Shown one piece after another: positions 48,661-59,760 of a stretch of DNA of 64,000 nt. The notes beneath the pieces are model-generated. The model ran no database searches, was not told where the DNA came from, and was given only the letters and a program-made list of their open reading frames with translations. The stretch is from Colius striatus (taxonomy: Eukaryota > Chordata > Aves > Coliiformes > Coliidae), in contig NC_084763.1 in the NCBI RefSeq assembly GCF_028858725.1, positions 52,460,152-52,524,151 of the forward strand. The letters are read 5' to 3'. The position numbers and the translations under genes were made by a program. The number at the start of each line of letters is the position of its first letter. Within the stretch, counting starts at the first letter, position 1.

Positions 48661-51460
48661 CTTAGCTCAGGTTTTCAGCTTCTTTTTGGCCAAACTTCAC
48701 CAGTTGTTACCTGCTTCCTTTACTTGGCATAGACTGATGGATTTTCCCCTGGGGAACCTGTTTTTCTACTTTTAAAGGCTGCTGTTTTCTTAACTGCCCT
48801 AAGGAAGTACACATCCCTGGCAAGATGATCAAAGTTGGATTCAAGTCCTGGACTTGTGGGGATCACTGATGATATTTCTGGGAATGCAAAAGAGGAAATC
48901 AGAGGGTTCCACAAAGCAAAACTGCCTGGAGAACAAGCTGTCTAGTTGACAGCTCTTGGATCGATTTGTGTTTCTACAACCAGAAACAAGCTTTTGACAA
49001 AAAGACTGATGGCTCTTAAGATCTTAAGATGTGGTTTGGTCAGATAGAGGTTTACAAAGGTTGGCTCTTCCCCTTTAGTTCAGGCCACATTTTCTGAGAC
49101 CTCCTGGTTTGGAACAGTAACTCATGAGACTCTCCAGAACAGATGTGACTCTAGCATTTCTGAGATTCACAGCGGTACTCACTTTGTTCCTTCCAGACTC
49201 ATAGAGAGATCCTTGTAGGCAACATTGACTCGCTCTTCAAATAGCTTCTATTTGTGTCCTAGGGTTTACCAGCTTTCTTTGTATCATTAAGCATTTTGGC
49301 TGTTGACAGCATTTACCTTTATAATTTTAGCACTTCTTTATGCATAAAGTCCTGCAGAAGCAAATTCAGAGGATTCAACTCATGAGCTCTTCCTCATCTT
49401 CCCTGGGAGCCAAGCAGGCTGTCCTGCCTTTTCTTAAACATTTCTGAAATATTCCATAAGCAAAAAGCACAAGGCAAAGATCATGGACTCCTTAGACACT
49501 GACTTGTGCTTTTGAAACAAGACAGAGTAAGTGAAGGAGCTTTTTTTCAGTGAGTTCTGCTTCCATGGTGTTCTTCAAGACACAAGAACAGACCAAAATC
49601 TCTCACTAATCTTTATGATTAGGAAGCTGTGTTATGACATTACTCCTCCACCCTAACATGGTCAGAGGAATTTTGTGTGGACTTAGATGTTGGTCCTTGT
49701 ATAGACCAAACCCCTTTGATCCATTGTTAATTTAAAAGTCTTGCTCTGATTAATAAAGGATACCTTATGTCCCATTTATCCTGGTTGATGATACCTTGAT
49801 AAACAACAGCAAAGGTTTCAGCAGGCACAAGCAGCAAGTGTGCTGATGTATGATGGTGATTTGAGCAGATTGTTTGAAATGCCCCTGGAAGCTATAACCA
49901 CACTCAGTCAACAAGTGGAGGTTCACTGAATGTTTTTGAAATCCCCCAGTTTCTTTTCATCAGGGGCTTGCTCCTTGTTGCCTTGTAAACTTGTCTTTGT
50001 ATCTTTGGTAGGACACTTTTCCAAATCTTGATCCATTTTTCATTTCTAAGTGAAATCACCCTTGCAGCTGTTTTAGTCAGGAGACTAAAAGGAGATGGTA
50101 GCCTTTATAAACAGGCTTCTGTTTACTACTTCTTCTGGAGTTTATCCTTTATACTTATCCTAAATGCCTTTCTAAGTAGTGTCGGAATTCTCTCTTAGTT
50201 GGGAGAGTCACTTTCTATCAGCCATTCCTAAGCTACATACTTTCAGGACTGAGCTGTCTGGCATACCTTTGATATTGCATCTCTTACACCAAGACAAAAA
50301 TTTTCTGGCTAAATGAGCTTGGATATAGTTACATTGACAGTATGAATGATATTCAACAACATACCTCAAAGAAAAAGACTTACCTTTCCTATGTTACATC
50401 TCTGTTCAATTATCCATGTTGTTATATTCTGCTTTCTCTTTATATTTTTACTTTCTGGACTTGTGCTTTTGTTCAGTATTTTCTTTATCATCTAGGATCT
50501 GACATTCCCAGTCCTAAAAAAGATACAGTGCTTCATTTTTGAAACAGTTGCAAACATTAACTTTCCTAAGTTTTGTCTTGCCTTGGCTTGCAGTTCACAT
50601 TCACCTCAGCACAACTCCTATGAGGCAAGCTTTTCTTGTTTATATTCAACACAATTAGATTTTCATTTCAAAAGTCTTGCTGTAACTTCAAATATAATAT
50701 TACTTGTGGGCTGTGTCCAACTATAAATAGTAAGTAGTCTTTTCATATTCAAAATGATAATCTAGTCTTGCATGTAGCAGTCTTGCAAAATTTCTGCTGT
50801 GTTATGTTCTTTCTTGCTCTTCTTTGTTTATCTTCAGCTCTTGTCTGCAGATTTTTGTTGTAGAATTGTTTTATTTCTTACAAACATAAAAGATTTGCCT
50901 GAAGGCTGCTTTGGTCTCTATATATTTGAAACATTTGTGCACTCTTTTATGTGACTTCTTGCAAATCCACTCTGATTTTTTTTCTGTGGACTTCTCCATG
51001 GAGTCTTCAATTTTGTTTTGCAATTGGATCTCTTTATGAATCCACAGATAAATACAAATAAGGCATCATATATCTCCCTTTTGAATTTTTTTTATAGGAA
51101 ACCAATACCTCTCCAACTTTACCTTCATGTAACTGAAGAATACTCTTGATTTCTTTTGTGCTGTGTACCAGCTGTCTTGTTCTTTCTCACCTGCACTATT
51201 TATCTCATCTGGTACATATGGCCTGCAGTATTTTTTAGGCCACTTTTTTGTCTTATCAGGAACAGAAAAAAAGTCTTGCCCCACTTTGCTTGAATTTTCT
51301 ATGTATTTCTGAAAAGTTAGAGACATTGTGTAGTTGTTACTGGTTCCTCTAAGAGAGGCTTTACTTGCTATCTTTTCTTCTACTTGTGTATCTACTCTGA
51401 TGCTGGTACTACATTGTTTTCTGAGGTGGCAGTGAACCAGATTTCCAAATCAGAATTTAG
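48661..51460 (-). other. Strand-asymmetric (T over A on plus strand) block, possible decayed element
   Basis: About 2.8 kb in which T and pyrimidine runs visibly dominate the plus strand, so the minus strand is A-rich. Only short minus frames survive (for example 48720-48914 and 51066-51326), and neither has a recognised domain. A-rich sense strands are typical of many retroelements, so a very old minus-oriented insertion is possible. Transcription-coupled asymmetry or simple composition could also explain it. No LTR, terminal repeat or target duplication was found. Confidence 0.25.
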
Positions 51461-53285
51461 AAGTACAATAAATCATTATTTTAACTAAACAGAAACTAAT
51501 GGTGGGGAGAAATTTGCGTGTTTTACTTCATCAGATGGATAGCACTGAGTGTAGCAAGAACTGCTTCAAACCAGAATGCTTCTTAAAGTGCCTTTTACCA
51601 TGAGTGTTATTTAATGTTCATAGGTGTTATGTACTATAAAACTGTCTCTAAAGTTAAAAGAGGAAGGAATGAAATGTTATATTTACACACCACATTTAAA
51701 AGACCAAAGTTAAAAACTGGCCTGTAATCCCTTACCATTTAGAAGCTTTTACATTCAGTTCAGTTATTCAATGTTGTTTTCTATGGAGATATTCCAGAAA
51801 ACTGCTTTCAGTTCTGGAATGACCAATCTCCTTCTAATTGACTAAAACTTGGCAAGGCTCTGATCTAAAAGAAGCACAAAGAGTACAGGTACAATACTTT
51901 GCTATGGAAAAAGATTTAATTGAATACTGTATTTCTAAAAACATTGTAGCTCAGAAACTACCATTTTGTTTCACTTATTGTTCACGAAAGAAGGCAAAAT
52001 GTAACCAGAAAACAATAAGATCCAATTTGCTCATTCCTCAGCTGCAAAATCTTTTTTTTCCCAAATAAATCTTTATGCTGCTTCTCTCTCCTTCTAACAA
52101 ATGTTTTGGTGACTTGCTGGTGAAAATGAAAACAGAAAGACAATAGTTTGTGAAGAGTCTTTTCACTTGGGAAATATTACTTTATAGTAACTGTAGCATA
52201 ATCTGTCATAACTCCAAATATAACAGAGAAGTACAAAAAGAAAGCAACAATGGTAAGTGCCTCCCTGGGTATTTCATGGTAGTTACAGCTCTCTGGCTGA
52301 GAGAGCTGATGGCTAAAGGCTATTTAGACCTTTAAACTGACCAGTTTGATTTCTCTCCTTTCAGGTCAAGATCACTGTATTAACAGGCATGTAGGTTGAT
52401 GGTGTAGCCAAGATTTTTGGGTATTAGGTGTAGTTTCAGGGGACAGCCTTCAAGAATATGGGTAAAAGAGTGACAGAATCAACCATGATAACCAAGCTGT
52501 ATTTAAATGATAGCCAGAAGAGATTGTGACCACCACTTACATTTTATCTGGGCTATTTTGTACAGTTCTTTATATGGAGGAGATGGAGTGTCTAGTTATA
52601 CTGTTGCAAAATGTTCACTGTCTATGCTTTTCCATTAATATATTTTTAATATTTTTTAGTGTAAATTATCATTATTTTCAGCAGTGAGCCATGGAGTGAA
52701 TCTTTTAGAAAGCTGACTACAGCAGTATTTAACATTTTCTATAGAGACACGGCAATTCTAACTCTGGAGAGACCTATTGCTGCACCCATGTCTCTTTCCA
52801 GATCAGTTTCATTTTCAATATTCCTATACTGTAAAAATACTCCAGAGGTGACAGGATATTTTGCAAAGACAGGAAGTACCACAGTTATGGAAGTGCCATT
52901 TTGGTGAATTTTAGTCCTGTGCCCAATGGGAACAGGAAAACTCATGTGGAGAGTGCAGGCACAGCCTGCTACTGGGCCTGAAGATGAGGCACAGCTGTGG
53001 CAAGTTAGCCTGCTTTTAATTGGAGAAAGGTCTAGGTTACATCATTTAATACTCCTGGGAAACCAGACAACACTGGCAGTGACATGTGTACCCAAGGGAT
53101 AAGCAAAAACCATTCAAAATCAAAACAGAGACCAAAACCCCACAGTTAATCTTTTCAGTGGAAAACCTCATTATTTTTTACCTCTGGTGTTTGAATGTAC
53201 TGTATTTGTCAATGTAAATCTTCAGCAAAAGACTAGGACAGGATTGTTCCTGTACCTGCCATGGGGTACAGCATCCGGAGGGCTC
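51461..53285. other. Noncoding stretch
   Basis: AT-rich unique sequence, no repeat recognised. A minus frame at 52739-52945 (68 codons, two N-glycosylation-type sequons) is too short to call and lacks clear splice signals. Confidence 0.4.
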
Positions 53286-53722
53286 TTAGAATGGTAGAGA
53301 TTGTTCTAGTCTAGAGATCATCCAGTCCAACCCCCCTGCTCAAGCAGGTCCACCTAGACCAGGTCACACAGGGACACGGCCAGCCAGATTTTTAAGACCT
53401 CCAGAGGAGGAGATTCCACACCCTCCCTGGGCAGCTTGTGGCAGGGCTCCCTCACCCTTACAGTTAAGAAGTTCTTCCTTAAGTGGAACTTTTTGTGTTC
53501 CAGCTTATGTCCATTGCTCCTTGTCCTGTCACTGCAGACAACAGAAAAATGTGTTGCCCCATCCTCTGGATATACACCTTTTAAATACTTGTAAGTGTGA
53601 ATTAGGTCCCCCTTCAGTCTTCTCTTTTCTAGGCTAAATAGCCCCAGTTCCCACAGCCTTTCCTCATTAGAAAGATGTTCCAGCCCCCTGATCATCTTGG
53701 TAGCCCTCCACTGGACTCTCTT
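53286..53722 (-). mobile_element. CR1 LINE fragment, minus strand
   Basis: Reverse-oriented CR1 3' portion. Starting at the tail (AGAATGGTAG) it holds the 3' UTR and then about 128 codons of the reverse transcriptase C-terminal region on the minus strand (frame 53354-53740), with LWELGLFSLEKRRLKGDLI and RKNFLTVRVREP motifs. It is contiguous, unlike the copies at 26443 and 56239. The 5' end is lost near 53722 in the conserved TKMIRGLEHLS region. The open frame reflects residual coding sequence, not a host gene. Confidence 0.95.
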
Positions 53723-56238
53723 GCTTTGGAAGGTTACCAAACACTCGCTCCCAAGCTGTGTGGCCTAAATATTTGTTTTATTTTTCTCCCAGAAAAGCCA
53801 GAAGGAGTAGCTGTTGGCATGTATCATAAGGGCACAAGAGGGACCCCAGCTTTGGGTGCTGCTCTGCATGTGGATGTGCCAACAGAGACCAAGTTTGCCC
53901 AGGTTTGTTCTCCACAGCCAAGGCTGAGGCTGGCATGAGTGCTGGGCTGAGTGAGCAGCTGGGGGAATGCAGAGGGCCTGGAGTGATTGGGGAATGGGAG
54001 GGAGAAGAGGCTGTGCAAAGCAGCAGGGAAAGTGCCAGGAAGGGGGAGCGTGGCAGTAGGAGCTCCTGGTGGCCTGTAAAGCTGACGATTTGCATGCTAC
54101 CAGGAGCTCCCCACACCACCCAGCACAAGGAAGAGCAGGAATCACACTTTTCATCAGCTAGAGCTGAAAGACACTCCTTGTAATACAAAGCATCTAGCAT
54201 GAAAGATCTATGTCCTGTATGATTGTCATATGGGATACAAACTCTTCTGTACGTTGACAGTAATTAGCCTCAGGACTACAGCTCATTTGGGCATGCTCAG
54301 TTTGTCTGCTTCACCTGTTATCTGTATGCTGTGCTGTGCATGCACTGAAGTGTGCATGTGCAATGCAGTTAACTGGGACCATCCTGGCTTTATACTTAGG
54401 GTTTCTAGGCCTATATTTGATAGGACTGCAATCACTGATGGCTGGTGGCACATAAATTATCTGTCACTGACATGCGAGTTTGTGGGAGGGCAGCCTGCAC
54501 CCAGCAGGAGATACTGCAGAGAGAATTCCTTCTGCCCTTTCCTCTAACATACTCCAAGAATAAATCACCTACTCAGCTCTAAATGGTGCTTAAGTGATAT
54601 AATGGAGTCCTTTCCTGGCCTGTAGACAGAGATAAGAGCACTTTGATCTAGTACTGATTAAAACTCTGTTAGTCTGATGTTTGTTTACTATTTTAAAATA
54701 AATATTTTACCACAAAAATAAAGTTGAAAAATGGAATTTGGCTTTAAAAGCAAATCTGGTATAAATGGAATAAAGACAAGAGAGCTCTTCTTCAACATCT
54801 TCTACATCCTAAAGGCATGCAATGGACTTTGACATCAAATTCCTTAATATTTGCATAATACAAGAAAATTTGTGAGCTTGTATTATAGGTCAAAAAGTAA
54901 ATTAATATAAACAAATATTCAAGCCTCCACAACACAAGTAAAATAAGTTAGTGGATCTACAGTTTAACTATCACATCCATTAGCACAGATATTAAAGGTG
55001 GTTGCTTTTCCCAGTTTTCACAGTTTAGATTTTGAGAGGATCGTCATGCTATTGACAAGCCAATAAATACACTCTTTTTTTGTCTTGTAACTTTCTAATG
55101 GCTGAACGTGCTGAAAGGTATGGCTCGTTAGTGCAAGTCACATAGAAGTGGATCTCAATAATACCACTGTGTAAGTTCCAACTCTGCTCTGCAAGCTACC
55201 TTCTCAGCCTGCCAGTGACCAGGAGTATGTATCAGGAGCATTCACTAAGTGATTTCTTCCTGTACATTCCACATGGATGAGAAGTCAATATTTATACCTC
55301 ACACTTGATAGAATTCATTAAATATATTTTGCTAAATAACACTCTATATTACATATTCCTTGTCTAATATTTGCCCACTGAAGAAGTATTTATTAAGTGA
55401 GTTGAATGCCTGGTTAAGGAGAATTAAATGAGTACAACATATTTAATATTTATTTGGTAGCACAACAGAGTAGACACAGGGGAGGTGAGAGAGAATGCAA
55501 ATACAGGAGGAAGAAAAACTGATTAAAGGGCAGAAGCAGGACATGAAATATTTCTTTGTGACTACAGTGATTCTGAAAACAGAGATCAGTAAGACAAAGT
55601 CAGATATTTGGCTTTTAGAATTTAAAAGTGAAATATTTTAAATGACTGTAAAAAGTTAAATATTTTAAGGACTGTAAATGACTATTCAGAGCAGACATGC
55701 TTTGTCTAAAAAGATATTGCTTCAGGAGGTGATGCACTTCTCTAAGGTTTGGACCATTTGTAGCTGTTGTGTTTAGGTCACCTTTTATTTTCAGTCACAG
55801 GTTCTTAGCATGAGAAATCTTTATTTTTATTTCTCTGTTGTTTCAGTGTGTGATGTAGTAAGTGAAACTCACACCACAGCAAAATCTAATAACAACAAAA
55901 TCCCATAGTGTTGAGAGCTGTTAAAGCTCTGTTAAAGACTGCTTCCTGGAGATGTTAGTTACAGAGAAATTGCACTGGCTAATAGAATTTTGTGAGAAAT
56001 TATGTTGCAGAATTTTTGGGGGAAAAAAAGCGCTTTGGAGAGTAATTTGATTCTCTGAAAATAACATTTTATACTTGTAATGAAAGTAAAATGTCTTGCT
56101 CTAGTTTTTGAAATATATTCCCTGAGAGCAAATGGACATCACAGCTGTAGAGGAAGAGGATGGATTTTGGCCATTTATGTTATGATTTGAACAAAACTCA
56201 AATATAATCTACCAACAGCAAGATGCTGTGATATGTTT
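53723..56238. other. Noncoding stretch with GC-richer start
   Basis: The first 450 bp is moderately GC-rich and carries overlapping open frames on both strands (minus 53765-54200, plus 53905-54183) without recognised domains. The rest is AT-rich and unique, with a short duplication at 55631-55677. Confidence 0.4.
55631..55677. repeat. Short imperfect tandem duplication (27-bp period)
   Basis: AAATATTTTAAATGACTGTAAA at 55631-55652 recurs as AAATATTTTAAGGACTGTAAA at 55658-55678, differing by a small indel. Confidence 0.8.
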
Positions 56239-56600
56239 CACAGAATCATAGAATGGTAGTGGTTGGAAGGGATCTCTAAAGATCATCTAGAAGTTCCCTG
56301 TCTCTCTTGAGCTGAGGAGCCCAGAACTGGACATGGGACTCCAGATGAGGCCTCACCAGGGCAGAGGAGAGGGGAAGCAGAACCTCCCTTGACCTGCTGG
56401 CCACACTCTTCTTGATGCATCCCAGGATGCCATTGGCCTTCTTGGCCACGAGGGCACTTTGCTGGCTCATGGTTAGTTTATTATCAATCAGGACTCCCAG
56501 GTCTCTCTCTGCAGAGCTGCTCCCCAGCAGGTCACCTCCAGCCTGTACTGGTGCATGGGGTTGTTTCTCTGGAGGTGCAGGACTCTGCATTTGCCCGTCT
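56239..56600 (-). mobile_element. CR1 LINE fragment, minus strand, with coding-to-tail deletion
   Basis: Plus-strand reading begins with the complement of the CR1 tail (CAGAATCATAGAATGG) and about 50 bp of 3' UTR. At about 56288-56293 it jumps into the reverse transcriptase coding region (minus frame 56276-56632). Residues such as [18 protein letters not shown] and [19 protein letters not shown] on the minus strand identify that part. The C-terminal coding segment seen intact in the copy at 53286 is absent. It is dead and 5' truncated. Confidence 0.93.
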
Positions 56601-58084
56601 TTTTGGTAAATACAATCAGGGAATAATCCCACCTTATTCCCTTTTATTGATTTCTAGCTACATACTTTTTCTGCTGTGTGTGTGTAAATGGGATTATCCA
56701 ATTCAGACTTGACTTCCTGGGAATTCCTTTATGGTATCTGCATAGACTTGAATTCCTCTGGCATCAATAGGTTTCTTTTTCCAATCACAATTAAATGCAC
56801 TGTCTTATTTCATATGGAATTTGAAGGGTTTTTACAGCATCTTTCTTAGAAAAGCACACGTACACATACCTCATGTTGACGGTCTTCATATGTTTAGTTC
56901 TGCTGGTTTTGCAGTATATAACCACAGACTGACAACTCTGTTAATGCAAGCATGAAATGCAAAAACTATATAACTTGAAATTTAACTTTTTGAAGAAAAC
57001 ATTTTAAACATCCTGAGCACATTTCAGAGTATTATCCTCAATTTTGAACTGGACAGCAATTCACCACAACTCCCCCCTCTCCCAACCCTATGATACAGAA
57101 ACTTCAGTCTTGAGTAAATATTATGGCTTACACTCATCTCTCAGAGCTTTCAAGTCACTTTCTGAATGGAGTCAATCATTTAATTGAAATGATAGCCCAC
57201 AAACCAATGATTAATTCCTACATACATTTGCTGTAACATGTTCTTCCATTGTACTATTCACACATTGTGCTTCTGGTTGCACAGTCTCTCTGGGCATGGT
57301 CACAATGTATTTTATTTTATTATGATATATTTTTTATTTTCATTTTGCCTGACTCTTTATCTCTTCTCCAACATTTCGTGGTGCTAGTATCTTCCTTTCT
57401 TGGGAGAGTACTTTAGCAAATGTCACAAACATACATACTTACCATCTTAATAAGTTGGAGATGAGTGTTACGTACTGACAAATGGAATTGTATCATCTTC
57501 ATAGCAATAAGAAAATACTCTGATGATATTTAAACTTAATTTTTTCATTTTAAAAATCAAAGTATTTTAAAAATTATTCCTAACATCTACAAAGACGGAC
57601 CAAGCAGGAACAGAACAGCACTGAAATCATTGTGCAGGGAATTCAAATCAGCTGAAATATGATGATTCTGTGATTCCATGAAAAGTGTTAGGATACTGGT
57701 TACACTACTAAATGACTAGTTACCTTATTTTGTGCCTAGATGGTTCGTGTTTTTCTTGTACAAGACACAGCCTGGTGTGGGCCTGACAGAGACGTGGTAA
57801 AACCACGCACACAAAGAGGGCTGAAGCAGCTCTTATGTAGCAGCCATCTTGTGACACCTCTTCCTGGTCCTCCAGTTTGCTCTCCTAGCTATTGCCTAAA
57901 TGGTAGAGCAGTCAAAGCTGGTAAAAATGGTAAAGATGTCTCTCAGATTATCAGTTCTGTAAACTTTAAAAAAAATGTTTTTTTCAGTCACATCTGCAAT
58001 TGCCATGAAGTAGAAAAGGACCTTGGAAGGGTCATGCCTTTATGAAACGAATATAACATGTTCTCTCTGGAGAAATAGTTCTTT
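56601..58084. other. Noncoding stretch
   Basis: AT-rich unique sequence without recognisable gene. Two tail-like octamers near 57663-57680 (GATTCTGTGATTCCATG) resemble CR1 termini but have no CR1 body. Confidence 0.4.
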
Positions 58085-58096
58085 GCCCCCTGGTGG
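58085..58096 (-). promoter_or_regulatory. Candidate CTCF-binding site, minus strand
   Basis: The plus strand GCCCCCTGGTGG reads CCACCAGGGGGC on the minus strand, an exact match to the core of the vertebrate CTCF motif, embedded in AT-rich DNA. CTCF recruits cohesin and marks loop anchors. The motif points leftwards. Confidence 0.45.
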
Positions 58097-59559
58097 TGAA
58101 TTAATTTGGAAAAATATTACACTTTTAGGAAAATTTACTGGAAATTAAAATGAGATACTAATTGCTTCATTGAATAAAAGTAAAAGTAACCTGCTAAGCA
58201 ATACTTAATATGTCAAACATCATTAAGCAAAATCCTGTTATGAACGAGCTCCATCCAACCTTGATAGTTGCTGCAGAACAGAATAAAAGGAATCAGCCTC
58301 ACTGTTTGAAAACTGTATGAGGCTTTCAATGTTTCTATAACATGCTGCTTATTTTGATTTTTCTGGTGCATTAACACAAATGTCTTGAGAACGTAGCATA
58401 GTCTTGAGAATCCCTGGTTTCCAGTGTTATTACCTTATGGACCATGGGAATTACATTCCTCTGCACAGCAACTTTAGATATGCCCTTCTCTAGAGATCAG
58501 TAATGTCATCTGTACAGCGAGATCTCTCATTCTGGGAAACTAGAATAACATTCCATGGATGGAAATTTTAAGAGCTGTACATGTTTCTAGAAGTTGTTTA
58601 GAGGTTTTCAGCTTGCATATTGTTGAACATCTCCATATGTGAATAGAGTTACCAGGATGTCGTTCATGGAACAGTAATAACGAAATTGACATTGCAAGTC
58701 AACCATGTGCAGTTTAAGCCACAGATCATTTTGAAAGGTGGCAAGAATACATTGTTTAAAAAGATGGCAGAACCCTTCCAAACATTGATTTTATTTTGTC
58801 TTTTAATCCTTGTAGCCCCTGAACTTCTGCCTGGGACAGTGCTTCCTCACCTTGATTTTCTTCAGGAAAAGACATATCTAAACATAATGACAGACTATTG
58901 TCATGTCATGCAACAAAACATTATGCATCTGTGCTGCAAAAAGACCATTTATAATGATGAAATCCTTCACAAGTTAGCTTTATACTACTTGTTACTTTGA
59001 AGATGAACCTTCTTTTCTTATCGCACAGTCTGTGAGTCATCTGGTATGGTGTTAATACAGCTTCAGGTAGTTTTCCAGCTTTGCAAAATTGCATCATAGG
59101 GTATGGCATACTCAGGAGGCAGAGATTGTTTGGGTCTTGGCACTCATGATGTAACACGAGCAAAAAAGAAAAACAAATGTAGCTGAAAGAGAGGACTGAG
59201 CTGCTTGGGCCAGGCACGAATTAGCTGTTTCCTAAATCATATTCTTTCATGTCTGATGGACCATAATAGCTTTCTGGTTTTAGCTCTGTTGCTTTTGCTG
59301 CTTATTCCATTCCCACATTTTCTTTACTTCCTTCTACTTATGTCTAGTCTAAGGTAACAGCTGGTCTACGCAAATGGCATATTGCTTACAAATCAGTGGG
59401 CAGGGTTGCTATAAAGTGATCCTGCTCCCCCTTCTTTTCCCACTGCCACGCTGGATGTTACCTTCCCTCTGTCTCCACTGCATTTGTCTGTGTGGCTACA
59501 CTCTAAACTGCATCTGCAAAACGATCTGGCTTTAAAAAACACCACCACAATCTCTTAAA
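58097..59559. other. Noncoding stretch
   Basis: AT-rich unique sequence. A plus frame at 58686-59000 (104 codons) contains a hydrophobic stretch (about residues 35-50) but no recognised domain; probably chance. Confidence 0.4.
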
Positions 59560-59760
59560 AAGGCAATAACCAGACTGCTTGCCAATCGGGACGGAGCACC
59601 ACAGGATCCCCTGACCAAGCTTGCTGCCGCCTCGCTCGCAGCTTTTGCAGGAGAACCCTCTCTTCCGGTGCAAGTCCTCCAATGTTCCTGCCAGCTGCGA
59701 AACAGAATTCCTCCCTCTGCTCTGCTTAGCCTCACAGCTCGGGGAACAGCTTGCTTTCAG
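59560..59760. promoter_or_regulatory. Small GC-rich patch with CCAAT motif
   Basis: About 200 bp with a local CpG excess (GCCAATCGGGACGG, GCCGCCTCGCTCGCAG) in otherwise AT-rich DNA. A CCAAT box is at 59583-59587. It could be a minor promoter or an enhancer; no exon is recognised. Confidence 0.3.

Noticed and set aside
57658-57680. GATTCTGTGATTCCATG resembling CR1 tail octamers
   Set aside because: No CR1 body on either side; too short to call.
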